Shown in pieces: positions 8,721 to 18,514 of a stretch of 64,000 nt of DNA. Below the pieces are notes generated by a model. The model was not told the origin of the DNA and did not search any database. It was given only the letters and a program-made list of their open reading frames with translations. Source of the DNA: Terriglobus albidus. GTDB lineage: Bacteria; Acidobacteriota; Terriglobia; Terriglobales; Acidobacteriaceae. The DNA is taken from assembly GCF_008000815.1 (NCBI RefSeq), contig NZ_CP042806.1, positions 2,108,001 through 2,172,000 on the forward strand, in the 5' to 3' direction. The first letter of the stretch is position 1, and every line of letters begins with the position of its first letter. The position numbers and the translations under genes are program-made.

Positions 8721-8909
8721 CTATCCCTGAGTACTGTCAAGCTTGGCAACGGCTTTGCGATAGCGTTCGGGTGGTACGGGAAGCCGGGCGTCGCGAAGCG
8801 CCGCGCGATAGCCGCCCATATAGATGGAATACATGACCGCGAGCGCGCAGCCTACACCGAACATAAAACCGAACATGAATCCAAAGATGGCGCCCCAATG
8901 GAATTCCAT
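8721..8909 (-). CDS. Small single-pass membrane protein
   Basis: The 62-residue product has one Gly/Phe-rich hydrophobic segment (about residues 5-32, FGFMFGFMFGVGCALAVMY) and a basic C-terminus. The reading frame is open and the start lies 67 bp from the divergent acs start. No family recognised; a real but uncharacterised small protein is plausible. Confidence 0.45.
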   Translation of the reverse strand: MEFHWGAIFGFMFGFMFGVGCALAVMYSIYMGGYRAALRDARLPVPPERYRKAVAKLDSTQG

Positions 8910-8976
8910 GTGGTGAGTGTACCTGTGGCCGGTCGCTATTTTGACAAAGTACAATCGTGGTCTCACTAGGAGCTGC

Positions 8977-10935
8977 ATGTCGACTGTGTCTGAAACAAGT
9001 TTTGATTCGCTTTTACGAGAAAACCGAGTTTTTCCGCCGAACGCTGAGTTCGCTGCACGGGCCCATATAAAAACGCGAGAGCAGTATGACGCCATGTACC
9101 GCCGCTCCATCGAGCAGCCGGAGGAGTTCTGGGCGGATGCGGCGCGCGAGCTCGACTGGTTCGAGCCATGGACGAAGGTCCTGGAGTGGGAGCAGCCCTG
9201 GGCGAAGTGGTTTGTCGGCGGCAAGCTGAACCTCAGCCACAACTGTGTCGATCGTCATGTGCAGGGCAGCCGTGCACAGAAGCCCGCGATCATCTGGGAG
9301 GGAGAGCCGGGTGAAGTCCGTACCCTGACCTTTGCCGAGCTTCTCACCGAGGTGCAGTTGGCGGCCAGCATGCTGAAAGAGGCGGGCGTCCAAAAGGGAG
9401 ATCGCGTCGCGATCTACATGGGCATGTGCCCCGAGTTGGCGATTGCTCTGCTGGCCTGTGCCCGCATTGGTGCGGTACACAATGTGATCTTCGGCGGATT
9501 TGCAGCGCATGCTCTTGTCGACCGGATCAATGATTCCGGCTGCGTTGCGGTGTTGACCCAGGATGGCGGATACCGTCGCGGCGGAGAAGTGAAGCTGAAG
9601 CCCATCGTTGACGAGGCATTGAAGAGCTGTCCGACGATCCGGACCGTGATCGTCCATCGTCGCACGGGATCAGAGGTGGCCATGACTCCTGGCCGCGACT
9701 TTTGGTGGCATGAGCTGACCGCGAAGGCGTCGCCGAACTGCCTGGCCGAGTCCATGGATGCCGAGGATCCGCTGTTCATCCTCTATACCTCCGGAACAAC
9801 CGGCAAGCCTAAGGGGCTGGTGCATACCACCGGCGGCTACGCGGTGGGCACATATCTGACCAGCAAATATGTGTTCGATCTGCAGGAGGACGATGTGTAC
9901 TTCTGCACCGCCGATATCGGCTGGATTACAGGACACAGCTACGTTGTCTACGGACCGCTGCAGAACGGCGCAACCGTGCTGATGTATGAAGGCGCGCCTA
10001 ACTGGCCGGAGCCGGACCGTTTCTGGCAGATTATCGACCGTCACAAGGTGACGATCTTCTATACCGCCCCTACGGCGATCCGTGCATTTATCAAGTGGGG
10101 CGACGAATGGGTCCGCAAATATTCGCTGGCTTCGCTGCGTCTGCTGGGCACGGTAGGTGAGCCCATCAATCCCGAGGCCTGGATGTGGTTCCATCGTGAG
10201 ATCGGGCATGAGCGCTGCCCCATTGCCGACACCTGGTGGCAGACCGAGACCGGCGGACATATGATTGCGCCGATTCCAGGCGCCATTGCCGCCAAACCCG
10301 GATCGGCCACTGTGCCGTTCTTTGGTGTCGACGCGGCCGTCGTTACCAAGGAAGGGGAACCCGTGCCGGATGGCCACGGTGGTCTGCTGATCATTCGTAA
10401 ACCCTGGCCCTCAATGGCGCGTACCATCTACGGCAACCCGGAGCGTTATGTTGCCGCCTACTGGTCGGAAATCCCGGGAGCGTATTTCACCGGCGACGGG
10501 GCACGGCGGGACGCGGACGGATATTTCTGGCTGATGGGCCGGGTGGACGACGTGATCAACGTCAGCGGACATCGCCTGGGAACGGCGGAGATCGAGTCAG
10601 CGCTGGTTGCCCATCCTGCTGTTGCGGAGGCTGCTGTCGTTGGCCGTCCGGATGACCTCAAAGGTCAGGCGATCTCTGCTTTTGTCACGCTGGAAGAACA
10701 CGTTACAGCGACAGACGACTTGAAGCAGGAGCTGCGTAAATGGGTTGCCAAGGAGATCGGCGCCCTGGCGCGTCCGGACGATCTGCGCTTTACGCAGACT
10801 CTGCCGAAGACCCGATCGGGTAAGATCATGCGCCGTTTGCTGCGTGAACTGGCGACCACCGGAGAGGTAAAGGGCGACACCACGACGCTCGAGGATTTCA
10901 CTGTCATCGCAAAACTGCGCGAACAGGACGAGTAA
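8977..10935 (+). CDS. acs: Acetyl-CoA synthetase (AMP-forming)
   Basis: The enzyme activates acetate to acetyl-CoA through acetyl-AMP. The 652-residue length is typical for Acs. The adenylation P-loop [11 protein letters not shown] lies near residue 270. The motif GEPINPEAW and the TWWQTETGG substrate/AMP motif follow. The hinge region [15 protein letters not shown] leads to the C-terminal SGKIMRR, with the acyl-AMP/acetylation lysine at residue 616. The ATG at 8977 follows AGGAG and gives the usual N-terminus; a frame extension to 8917 adds 20 unrelated residues. It stands alone between divergent and unrelated genes. Post-translational control by lysine acetylation is known for the family, but no Sir2/Pat gene is visible here. 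Confidence 0.96.
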   Translation: MSTVSETSFDSLLRENRVFPPNAEFAARAHIKTREQYDAMYRRSIEQPEEFWADAARELDWFEPWTKVLEWEQPWAKWFVGGKLNLSHNCVDRHVQGSRAQKPAIIWEGEPGEVRTLTFAELLTEVQLAASMLKEAGVQKGDRVAIYMGMCPELAIALLACARIGAVHNVIFGGFAAHALVDRINDSGCVAVLTQDGGYRRGGEVKLKPIVDEALKSCPTIRTVIVHRRTGSEVAMTPGRDFWWHELTAKASPNCLAESMDAEDPLFILYTSGTTGKPKGLVHTTGGYAVGTYLTSKYVFDLQEDDVYFCTADIGWITGHSYVVYGPLQNGATVLMYEGAPNWPEPDRFWQIIDRHKVTIFYTAPTAIRAFIKWGDEWVRKYSLASLRLLGTVGEPINPEAWMWFHREIGHERCPIADTWWQTETGGHMIAPIPGAIAAKPGSATVPFFGVDAAVVTKEGEPVPDGHGGLLIIRKPWPSMARTIYGNPERYVAAYWSEIPGAYFTGDGARRDADGYFWLMGRVDDVINVSGHRLGTAEIESALVAHPAVAEAAVVGRPDDLKGQAISAFVTLEEHVTATDDLKQELRKWVAKEIGALARPDDLRFTQTLPKTRSGKIMRRLLRELATTGEVKGDTTTLEDFTVIAKLREQDE

Positions 10936-11052
10936 TCTTCCAGGACGGCGGGCAGACTTCTTCTGCCCGCCTGCATCACAGGGGGTGCACGCCAGATATC
11001 GGCACTCAAGATTTGCTTGAGAGTACCGATATTCAAGGAGAGACCTCCCCTG

Positions 11053-11655
11053 GTGATCAAGCTGACCGCAATCCGTGTTGTCTGCCTCGCGCTGCTGTGC
11101 GCTGCTCCCATGGCGCATGCAACTGAAGCTGCTGGAACTGCAAACGGACTCGACCTTTCGGTGGAGCCGGCATTGCAGATGCAGCCCTCACTCTATATCT
11201 CTCATTCGCTGGTACTGCCATACGCTCGTCAGGATTTTTCCTATAACGGCAAGGCAGGCGCAACAGGGGAGAGCCGTTGGTTTACACTCGCACGCAGATT
11301 TGGGGGCCGGAGCTATTTCCCGTCGGCATCCCAGGCTGCGGTCTCTGCGGCCCATCCGGCATTTGCCCAGTTAGGTGAGTTGCCGACGTATGCAGGTGGT
11401 ATGTTGCGGCGCTTTCCGCAGGCTCCGGAAAACTCTTCCATGCGGGTCCGTGACTTTAGTCTGGGGCTCAGTTCCCGAACCCTGATCTCCATGGGGATGG
11501 GTGTTCTGGACCGCGCTAACGGAGTGGTTGCTGCTTTGGGGCTGAGTACCCGATTCGGCCGTCTCTCTGTAGAGCGCGGAGAGAGCAGCGCTCCCGGTCA
11601 AGTCATGTCGGTGCGGCCGGTTACGGTCTTCCGTCTCGAACTTCCCTGGCATTAG
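11053..11655 (+). CDS. Secreted protein of unknown function
   Basis: The 200-residue product begins with a clear signal peptide (IRVVCLALLCAAPMAHA). The mature protein is rich in Ser, Gly, Arg and aromatic residues with alternating patterns, compatible with a beta-rich envelope protein. I chose GTG 11053 because AAGGAG lies 12 bp upstream and the signal peptide begins directly after it. It stands alone. No family recognised. Confidence 0.55.
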   Translation: MIKLTAIRVVCLALLCAAPMAHATEAAGTANGLDLSVEPALQMQPSLYISHSLVLPYARQDFSYNGKAGATGESRWFTLARRFGGRSYFPSASQAAVSAAHPAFAQLGELPTYAGGMLRRFPQAPENSSMRVRDFSLGLSSRTLISMGMGVLDRANGVVAALGLSTRFGRLSVERGESSAPGQVMSVRPVTVFRLELPWH

Positions 11656-11724
11656 GACGCGCCTAAGTCTCGAACCTCTCTGGCCGCACCAAATCTGATA
11701 GTTTTCATTGCTCTTTCGTTTGCG

Positions 11725-11838
11725 TAGAGCATTTCCCTGTAGGCGTACAGTAGGGATTCCGCATCTATGACCGTTTTCCGCAATGAAAACGCTGCCGCAT
11801 TTCTCTTTCGGGATACCCAGCAACAGGGAAATGCTCTA
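11725..11838 (+). mobile_element. Palindromic TA-flanked element, copy 2
   Basis: This is the best-preserved copy: 114 bp with perfect 16-bp terminal inverted repeats, TAGAGCATTTCCCTGT at the left and its exact complement at the right, plus the internal CGTTTTC/GAAAACG hairpin. It sits 22 bp upstream of the histidine kinase start, so it lies in that gene's 5' region. Both termini have TA. Confidence 0.88.
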
Positions 11839-11860
11839 GGATGCATAACGTTAGATAACG

Positions 11861-14236
11861 ATGAAGAGCAGCCTGATCCGGGACGAGCAGTTAAGGCTTC
11901 GCGCGCTCGAACAATACGAGATTCTCGATACTCCGGCAGATTCGGCGCTGGACGATATCTCGCGCCTGGCAGCGCAGATCTGCAATACTCCGGCCGCTGC
12001 GATCGGCCTTCTGGACACGAATCGGATCTGGTTCAAGTCTCACCCCGACTGGGAGACGCCGGAACTTGCCCGTAACGCCTTTCCCGGCGATGAGACGCTG
12101 CAGGATGCGAACGTCTATGAGATCCCCGATCTGTCGCGGAACAAGCGCTTTGGAGCGAACGGTATTGCCTTCGGAGAGGCGACCTATCGCTTTTATGCGG
12201 GCGCCCCTCTAACGACTCCTGATGGAGCGCGTATCGGTCTGCTGTGTGTGCTGGACACAGTGCCGCGAGCCCTGAACGATCAGCAGGTTGAGGCGTTGGA
12301 GGTTCTCGCTCGCCAGATCGTCACCCGTCTGGAACTCAGCACCCGGATGCGATCGATGGATCGTGCGTCCCGCACGCGGCAGCGTGTGGAGACAGCTCTT
12401 ACCGTGGAGCGCAACTTCGTCTCTGCAGTGCTGGATACCGTGGGAGCCCTGGTTGCGGTGTTGGATACAGCTGGCCGCGTCGTCCGCTTCAATCGTGCCT
12501 GCGAGATCATCTCCGGATACCAGGTTTCGGATCTGATCGGCCAGCATCTCTGGGAGAAGCTGATTCCTGAAGAGGACATCGAGGACGCGATTGCGACCTT
12601 CGAAAGCATCGCCCGCGGCAACTTTCCCACGACCTTCGAGAACTTCTGGCAGACGCGCGATGGAAGCATGCGCCATATCGCCTGGAGCGCGACAGCTCTG
12701 CTGGATGAACAGAACGAAGTGGCCTTTATCATCGCCACCGGTATCGACGTTACCTTGCAGCGTGAAGCCGAGGCGACTCTGCGTGAGAGCGAAGCAAGGT
12801 ATCGGCAGTTGATTGAGGGCTCGCTCGGTATGGTGTTTACCCATGCCGAGGATGGAACGCTGATCAGCCTGAATCGTTACGGCGCGGAGAGCCTCGGATA
12901 CAGCATCGATGAGATGGTGGGCAAGCCGTTGGCGGACTTTGTTCCGGCCGACGAAGTGGATGCAGTGGAGGCGTACCTGCAGGCGGTCTGCACCAGCGGA
13001 GAAGCCCAGGGAGAGCTGCGCTTGTGTCACCGTAATGAGGAAGTGCGAGTCCTCACCTACAGGAACCGGCTGATTGAGACTGAAGGCCGGCCGTACTACG
13101 TTCTCGGCTTCGGTGTGGATATTACCGAGAAGGTACGAGCGGAAGAGCGTCTGCGTGCACTGCGCCGTCAGAGCGATTCGATCCTGGCCAGCGTTGGTGA
13201 CGGCATTCTGGGTATCGATCTGGCAGGCACAATCACTGTGGTCAACCCCGCCGGAGCGCAGATTCTCGGCTACAAGCCGCAGGATCTGCTCGGACGAAAC
13301 CTGCATGAAACCATCCACCATACCCGTGTGGATGGATCTCCCGAGCCGGCGGAGGGATCGAAGATCCAGGAAGCGGTCCATCTCTCAGAGCCGGTTCGTG
13401 TCAGCGACGAGATCTTCTGGCAGAAGGACGGCACACACGTTCCAGTGGATTACGTCGCAACGCCGTTGCTGGATGAAGGCGAGGCCGTCGGTGTCGTGGT
13501 AGCGTTCACTGATACCACCGCGCGGCGCGAACTCGACCAGATGAAGGACGAGTTTGTCTCGACCGTCTCGCACGAATTGCGTACGCCGCTTACGTCACTG
13601 CGCGCGGCACTGGGGATGGTCGCCAGCGGCGTGCTAACGTCTCGACCGGAAAAAGCGCAGCAGATGCTGGATATCGCCGTCGGCAACACGGACCGGCTGA
13701 TCAATCTCGTCAACGACATTCTGGAGTTGGAACGTATTGGTAGCGGCAAGGCAGAACTGCATCAGTCCAACGTGTCCGTCGGCGACTTGTGTCATCGTGC
13801 CGCGGAGCTGCAGCAGACATCGGCAGCAAAGGCAGGGATTGGATTCCGCTTTCAAGCAGAGAATGTTTTTGCCTGGGCTGATCCGGATCGCATACTGCAG
13901 TTGCTGACGAACCTGATCTCCAATGCCATCAAGTTTTCGCCTGCGGAAAGTGAAATATTTCTTGCTGCCACGTATGAAGCGGATGGTGAGGTTTGCGTCG
14001 CTGTTCACGATCAGGGTCGTGGTATTCCCGCGGATAAGCTGGATCTGATCTTCGAGCGCTTTCAGCAGGTGGATGCTTCGGATTCTCGGGCTAAGGGAGG
14101 AACCGGCCTGGGGTTGGCCATCTGCAAATCCATCGTGCAACAGCATGGCGGTGAGATCTGGGTGGAGAGCGAGCTGGGACGGGGATCGACGTTCTATTTC
14201 ACGTTGCCCAGCCGGCCCAGCAGCAATCTGCGATGA
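11861..14236 (+). CDS. GAF-PAS-PAS-PAS hybrid-input sensor histidine kinase (cytoplasmic)
   Basis: The 791-residue protein has an N-terminal GAF domain (about 20-165) and three PAS/PAC modules (about 180-300, 305-425, 430-550). It ends in a HisKA dimerisation domain with VSHELRTPL (phospho-acceptor His 571) and a HATPase_c domain. The latter has the N box NLISNAIKF, the G1 box DQGRGIP and the G2 box GTGLGLAI. No membrane segment is visible, so it should sense a cytoplasmic or diffusible signal. No response regulator is adjacent, so the partner is unknown (orphan). A palindromic element lies directly upstream and may have replaced part of the promoter. Confidence 0.92.
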   Translation: MKSSLIRDEQLRLRALEQYEILDTPADSALDDISRLAAQICNTPAAAIGLLDTNRIWFKSHPDWETPELARNAFPGDETLQDANVYEIPDLSRNKRFGANGIAFGEATYRFYAGAPLTTPDGARIGLLCVLDTVPRALNDQQVEALEVLARQIVTRLELSTRMRSMDRASRTRQRVETALTVERNFVSAVLDTVGALVAVLDTAGRVVRFNRACEIISGYQVSDLIGQHLWEKLIPEEDIEDAIATFESIARGNFPTTFENFWQTRDGSMRHIAWSATALLDEQNEVAFIIATGIDVTLQREAEATLRESEARYRQLIEGSLGMVFTHAEDGTLISLNRYGAESLGYSIDEMVGKPLADFVPADEVDAVEAYLQAVCTSGEAQGELRLCHRNEEVRVLTYRNRLIETEGRPYYVLGFGVDITEKVRAEERLRALRRQSDSILASVGDGILGIDLAGTITVVNPAGAQILGYKPQDLLGRNLHETIHHTRVDGSPEPAEGSKIQEAVHLSEPVRVSDEIFWQKDGTHVPVDYVATPLLDEGEAVGVVVAFTDTTARRELDQMKDEFVSTVSHELRTPLTSLRAALGMVASGVLTSRPEKAQQMLDIAVGNTDRLINLVNDILELERIGSGKAELHQSNVSVGDLCHRAAELQQTSAAKAGIGFRFQAENVFAWADPDRILQLLTNLISNAIKFSPAESEIFLAATYEADGEVCVAVHDQGRGIPADKLDLIFERFQQVDASDSRAKGGTGLGLAICKSIVQQHGGEIWVESELGRGSTFYFTLPSRPSSNLR

Positions 14237-14343
14237 CGCATATCTCTGAGATTCGCATCAAAATGATGTCATCCTGAACCAAGTGAAAGCCCAGCATTTT
14301 CAATGCTTCGGACAGCAACACCCTTCACCGTTTATGGCGCGAA

Positions 14344-14362
14344 CTTTAGGAAACGCGCTCTA
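14344..14362 (-). repeat. Possible decayed end of the palindromic element family
   Basis: Read on the minus strand, TAGAGCGCGTTTCCTAAAG resembles the left end of the second element type (TAGAGCATTTCTCCTAAAG) with several changes. It lies 5 bp past the stop of the neighbouring minus-strand gene. Weak evidence. Confidence 0.25.
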
Positions 14363-14366
14363 GCGC

Positions 14367-14927
14367 TTACTTTGCGTTGCCCGGCTTGGGCAACGCGCAG
14401 CACTCGCCGGCGATAGGCGCATCGTTGGCACTTGCATCCATCGCGACCTTCCATTCGCCGTTGATCTTTTTCCAGATGGTGATGTAGCGGCCTTCCACAA
14501 CGATGGGCTGGCCGTTCTTATCTTTGGAGTGCCCTTCGTAATGTCCCCAGGTAAAACCCATGTCGCCGCTTGGGCCCATCTGCGCGCCCTGGGGCTGCCA
14601 GGTTAGCTGATAGTCCTTAGGGTCCCACGTTGCCTGCTCGCCAATCGCAAGCTTGCCGAAGGTAGCGGCACGTCCGTTGTTCAATATCACGGCATCATCG
14701 GCGAACCAGCTCGCGAAGGCTTTGCCGCCGCCCTTCTCGACGGCTTGATTGAAGCGGCCTTCCAGCTCCATCAGGAAGACCACTCCCGGTGACAGGGTCG
14801 GCGTTGTCAAGGGGCTTTGCGCCTGCTGGTTCGGCTGATTGTTCTGCCCGAAGCCCAGTTGCGCGGTGGCAGCGTGGGTAGCCACGGCGGTCACGGCCAC
14901 CCAAAGCAGAAGGAATGATCGACGCAT
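14367..14927 (-). CDS. Secreted NTF2-like (SnoaL/DUF4440-type) protein
   Basis: The 186-residue product has a signal peptide (about 1-23) and a Gln/Asn-rich linker. An NTF2-like fold follows: the helix FNQAVEKGGGKAFASWFADDAVIL is the classic SnoaL/DUF4440 opening, and the final strands include GRYITIWKKINGEWKVAMD. These proteins are often small-molecule binding or isomerase-like, with no fixed reaction. The start codon is 30 bp from the divergent symporter start, so the two promoters must overlap the coding starts. Confidence 0.75.
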   Translation of the reverse strand: MRRSFLLLWVAVTAVATHAATAQLGFGQNNQPNQQAQSPLTTPTLSPGVVFLMELEGRFNQAVEKGGGKAFASWFADDAVILNNGRAATFGKLAIGEQATWDPKDYQLTWQPQGAQMGPSGDMGFTWGHYEGHSKDKNGQPIVVEGRYITIWKKINGEWKVAMDASANDAPIAGECCALPKPGNAK

Positions 14928-14957
14928 CTCCAGAAACCTCTCTTCGAGACAGATGAT

Positions 14958-16331
14958 ATGCTCCGCACGATGGCTCTTCCAAAAATGCAACAAGCACTGG
15001 CCGTGGGCGGTGTGACTCTTTTTGCTGCCGCGGCGGCGGCCAGTCTTGCAACCGTCTCTCCTTCTCTTTTAACGCTGGAAGAGGCGTGTCGTCTGCTCGG
15101 GCTCGGCCTTTTCGCCATCTTCGCCTGGAAAAGCCGTTCACTGACTCCATGGATCTTTTTTGCGATGCTCGCCGGCGGCGAGCTGGGCCATGATGCTCCG
15201 GTTTTTTCGGCGAACCTGAAATTTCTCTCGGATATTTTTTTACGTCTCATTAAGACGATCGTCGCCCCCTTGATTCTTGCCTCCCTCATCAACGGCATCG
15301 CCGGTCATGGCGAGTTGAAGCAGGTGGGCCGCATGGGTGTGAAGGCGCTGATCTACTTCGAGGTGGTAACGACCTTTGCACTCGCCATCGGTATGGCTGC
15401 GATCAATATCAGCAAGGCGGGCGTGGGATTGACGCTGCCTGCTGCCAGCGGAACGTTGCCGCCGGCGGCTCCGATGCACTGGCAGGACTTCCTGGTCCAC
15501 GTCGTTCCGGAGAACATCGCCAAATCGATTGCCGAGGGGCAGATCCTGCAGGTTGCAGTCTTTGCCACGATCTTCGGAATTGCGCTGGCACTGCTGCCTG
15601 AGGAAAAACGTACGCCGTTGGTCCGCCTCATGGAGTCGTTTGCTGAAGTGATGTTCCGCTTCACCGGTATCGTGATGTATCTGGCCCCGGTGGCGGTGGG
15701 CGCCGCGATGGCGTACACCATTGGGCACATGGGAGCGAGCGTTCTTCTGCCGCTCGGCAAGCTGCTGCTCACTCTGTACATCTCGCTGATAGCGTTTATT
15801 CTGCTCATCCTGGTGCCGATTGCCTTGTGGGCAAAGATTCCGTTGCGCCGGTTTGTGGAGTTTGTCGCAGAACCTGCGACCATCGCTTTTGCGACCGCAA
15901 CCTCGGAGGCGGCCCTGCCGACGGCCATGGAAAACATGGAGCAGTTCGGCATTCCTCGGCGCGTGGTTGCCTTTGTGATTCCAGCGGGATACAGCTTCAA
16001 CCTTGATGGTTCTGCTCTCTACCTGGCGATGGCTTCGTTGTTTGTGGCGCAGTCGGCGAATATCCACATGGGCTGGGGCGAACAGGCGATGATGCTGGCC
16101 ATGCTGGTTCTCACCAGCAAAGGTATAGCCGGTGTGCCGCGTGCCGTCCTGGTGGTGCTGATGGCAACTGCCACCACGTTCAATCTGCCTCTGGAGCCGA
16201 TGCTGGTGCTGCTTGGGGTAGATGCGGTGATGGATATGGGACGCACCTCCCTGAACGTTATCGGGAACTGCCTGGCGTGTGCCGTAATTGCCCGCTGGGA
16301 GGGGGAACTACCGGCGTATACTGAAGAGTAA
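14958..16331 (+). CDS. Dicarboxylate/amino acid:cation symporter (DAACS family)
   Basis: The 457-residue protein has about eight membrane segments and two hairpin loops, as in GltPh/DctA/GltP. Family motifs include the first re-entrant serine-bearing loop in ATATSEAALPTAMENM. NLDGSALYLAMASLFVAQ and the C-terminal DAVMDMGRTSLNVIGNCLA carry the conserved Asp and Arg for substrate and cation binding. It would import C4-dicarboxylates or glutamate/aspartate with protons or sodium. The start could also be ATG 14970. It lies 32 bp upstream of dxs and may be co-transcribed with it. Confidence 0.92.
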   Translation: MLRTMALPKMQQALAVGGVTLFAAAAAASLATVSPSLLTLEEACRLLGLGLFAIFAWKSRSLTPWIFFAMLAGGELGHDAPVFSANLKFLSDIFLRLIKTIVAPLILASLINGIAGHGELKQVGRMGVKALIYFEVVTTFALAIGMAAINISKAGVGLTLPAASGTLPPAAPMHWQDFLVHVVPENIAKSIAEGQILQVAVFATIFGIALALLPEEKRTPLVRLMESFAEVMFRFTGIVMYLAPVAVGAAMAYTIGHMGASVLLPLGKLLLTLYISLIAFILLILVPIALWAKIPLRRFVEFVAEPATIAFATATSEAALPTAMENMEQFGIPRRVVAFVIPAGYSFNLDGSALYLAMASLFVAQSANIHMGWGEQAMMLAMLVLTSKGIAGVPRAVLVVLMATATTFNLPLEPMLVLLGVDAVMDMGRTSLNVIGNCLACAVIARWEGELPAYTEE

Positions 16332-16363
16332 CCCCGGCGGCCAATTGCCGTCGAACCATAATA

Positions 16364-18250
16364 ATGAGCCTGCTTCAACAGATACATTCGCCTGCGGACG
16401 TAAAAAAACTTTCTATCCCCGAACTCTCTCTTCTGGCAGAGGAGATCCGCGAACGGCTTATCGTTGGTGTCTCAAGGACTGGCGGCCATATCGGGCCGAA
16501 CCTTGGTGTGGTGGAACTCACCATCGCCATGCATTATGTCTTCGATACACCGCACGACAGCTTTGTCTTCGACGTATCGCACCAGGCCTATGTCCATAAG
16601 TTGTTGACCGGCCGCGCCGATCGGTTCGAGACCATCCGCCAGCCGGATGGTCTGAACGGGTTCATGCTGCGCACCGAGAGTGAGCATGACAGCTTCGGCG
16701 CAGGGCATGCAGGCACGGCGCTCTCGGCTGCGCTGGGCATGGCTGTAGCGCGCGATATGAATGGTGGCGACGAGCACATCATCGCTCTGGCCGGGGATGC
16801 CGCTTTCACGAATGGCATCACCATGGAGGCGCTGAACAATATCGCCTCATCCACAAAGCGGCTGATTGTGGTGCTGAACGATAACGCCTGGTCGATCGAT
16901 CGCAACGTCGGCGCGATTGCTTCCTATTTCCACAAGATCGTCACCAACCCGACCTTCGTTACCTGGCATGATCGCGCCGTCGACCTGATTGAGCGCATCG
17001 GTGGTAAAGCGGCAAAGCATGTAGCACAGAAGGCTGAGGGCGCAGCGAAGGGGCTTATCGGTCCCGGCATGCTCTTTGAAGAGTTTGGCCTGAACTACTT
17101 TGGACCGATCGATGGCCACGACCTTCCCCTGTTGATTGAGACCTTCAAATTCCTCAAGCAGCAGAACAAGCCGGTACTGCTGCATGCGATTACCCAGAAG
17201 GGCCGCGGCTTCCAGCCCGCGCTCGAGAAGCAGAAGAAGTTCCACGGCCTGGGGCCGTACGATCCTGAGACCGGCGAGACTAAGCCGACGGGACAGAAGA
17301 CATATTCAGAGATCTTTGCCGAGTCGCTGACAAAGCTTGCCGACAGCAACGACAGGGTCGTTGCCATTACCGCGGCGATGCCTAATGGAACGGCGCTCGA
17401 TCTCTTCCGGCCGCATCATCCGAAGCGCTACTTTGATGTCGGTATTGCGGAAGAGCACGCGGTGATCTTCGCTGCCGGTATGGCTACCAAGGGTTATAAG
17501 CCCTTCTGTGCTATCTACTCCACCTTCCTGCAGCGCGCCTTCGATCCCATTGTGCACGATGTCTGCCTGCAGAATCTGCCGGTGGTCTTCTGCATGGATC
17601 GTGGCGGACTTTCGGGTGATGACGGCCCGACACATCATGGTCTGTTCGACATCAGCTATCTGCGCGGTGTTCCAAACATTGTGCATATGGTGCCGAAGGA
17701 TGAGGATGAGCTGGCGGACATGATGTACACCGCGATGCTCTATGATGCGCCGTCGGCGATTCGCTATCCGCGTGGTATTGGACCGGGCGTTGCAGTGAAG
17801 GAGAAGCCGGTTGCGTTGGAGATCGGCAAGGCTGAGGTGATTCGCGATGGTCACGACGTGGCGATCTTCGGCCTGGGCGCATTGTTGCCGCTGGCCGTGA
17901 CGATGAGTGACCGTCTTGCCGCCGAAGGACTCTCCGCTGCGGTGATCAATCCGCGTTTTGCCAAGCCAGTCGATCGCGAATGCATCGCCGCCTATGCGCG
18001 CCAGTGCGGTCTGATCGTCACCTTCGAAGATCACGTGCTTGCCGGAGGCTTTGGGTCAGCGGTACTGGAGGCTCTGAATTCGCTGGAGCTGCAGGTGCCG
18101 GTCATTCGTATCGGCTGGCCCGACGAGTTCATCGAGCATGGCAAGGTCGATGCGTTGCGTGAGAAGTACGGCATCACCGTGGAGGCCGCGATGAAGCAGG
18201 CGCGTCCTTTCCTCGATGCAATCGCGCAGAGCCGTTTGGTGGCCCACTAG
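16364..18250 (+). CDS. dxs: 1-deoxy-D-xylulose-5-phosphate synthase
   Basis: The enzyme condenses pyruvate and glyceraldehyde 3-phosphate to DXP, the entry to the MEP isoprenoid pathway. The 628-residue transketolase-like protein has the N-terminal FDVSHQAYVHKLLTGR region and the thiamine-diphosphate motif GDAAFTNG...LNDN (the usual GDGA is GDAA here). The pyrimidine-domain DVGIAEEHAV and GDDGPTHHGLFD motifs and a C-terminal transketolase domain follow. Length and motif order fit Dxs rather than transketolase. No strong Shine-Dalgarno is visible before ATG 16364. It stands directly behind the symporter gene. Confidence 0.93.
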   Translation: MSLLQQIHSPADVKKLSIPELSLLAEEIRERLIVGVSRTGGHIGPNLGVVELTIAMHYVFDTPHDSFVFDVSHQAYVHKLLTGRADRFETIRQPDGLNGFMLRTESEHDSFGAGHAGTALSAALGMAVARDMNGGDEHIIALAGDAAFTNGITMEALNNIASSTKRLIVVLNDNAWSIDRNVGAIASYFHKIVTNPTFVTWHDRAVDLIERIGGKAAKHVAQKAEGAAKGLIGPGMLFEEFGLNYFGPIDGHDLPLLIETFKFLKQQNKPVLLHAITQKGRGFQPALEKQKKFHGLGPYDPETGETKPTGQKTYSEIFAESLTKLADSNDRVVAITAAMPNGTALDLFRPHHPKRYFDVGIAEEHAVIFAAGMATKGYKPFCAIYSTFLQRAFDPIVHDVCLQNLPVVFCMDRGGLSGDDGPTHHGLFDISYLRGVPNIVHMVPKDEDELADMMYTAMLYDAPSAIRYPRGIGPGVAVKEKPVALEIGKAEVIRDGHDVAIFGLGALLPLAVTMSDRLAAEGLSAAVINPRFAKPVDRECIAAYARQCGLIVTFEDHVLAGGFGSAVLEALNSLELQVPVIRIGWPDEFIEHGKVDALREKYGITVEAAMKQARPFLDAIAQSRLVAH

Positions 18251-18275
18251 GTTTTAGCGAGGCACAATCTTTTTC

Positions 18276-18425
18276 TTTGTCATTTCGTAGCGACGGGAGG
18301 GAGCGGAGAAATCTGCTTCTCTACCCATGTCTCCGTATCTTGCGCTACAAGCAGATTTCTCCACTCCCCTTCATCCCGACCAGCTTCGCTGGTCGGGGAA
18401 TCCCGGTCGCGAAATGACAAACAAA
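18276..18425. repeat. Inverted pair of AGCAGATTTCTCC / GAAATGACAAAC repeats
   Basis: Two copies of a short dispersed repeat face each other: TTTGTCATTTCG...GGAGAAATCTGCTT at the left and AGCAGATTTCTCC...CGAAATGACAAACAAA at the right, making a 150-bp imperfect palindrome. Single copies occur at 21597, 35677 and 44548. It lies between dxs and glpK. It could form a large stem-loop in RNA; no coding potential. Confidence 0.7.
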
Positions 18426-18514
18426 ATTCTGCCCGACAGTTCCCAGACGTAATCACATGTTGCTTCCTGATAGTCGAACACGATACAAAGAGACGGCTCT
18501 TGGGGAGAACAGTT

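Noticed and set aside
8941-8955. TTGACA and TACAAT as an acs promoter
   Set aside because: The two hexamers are only 3 bp apart and cannot be used together; neither has a good partner.
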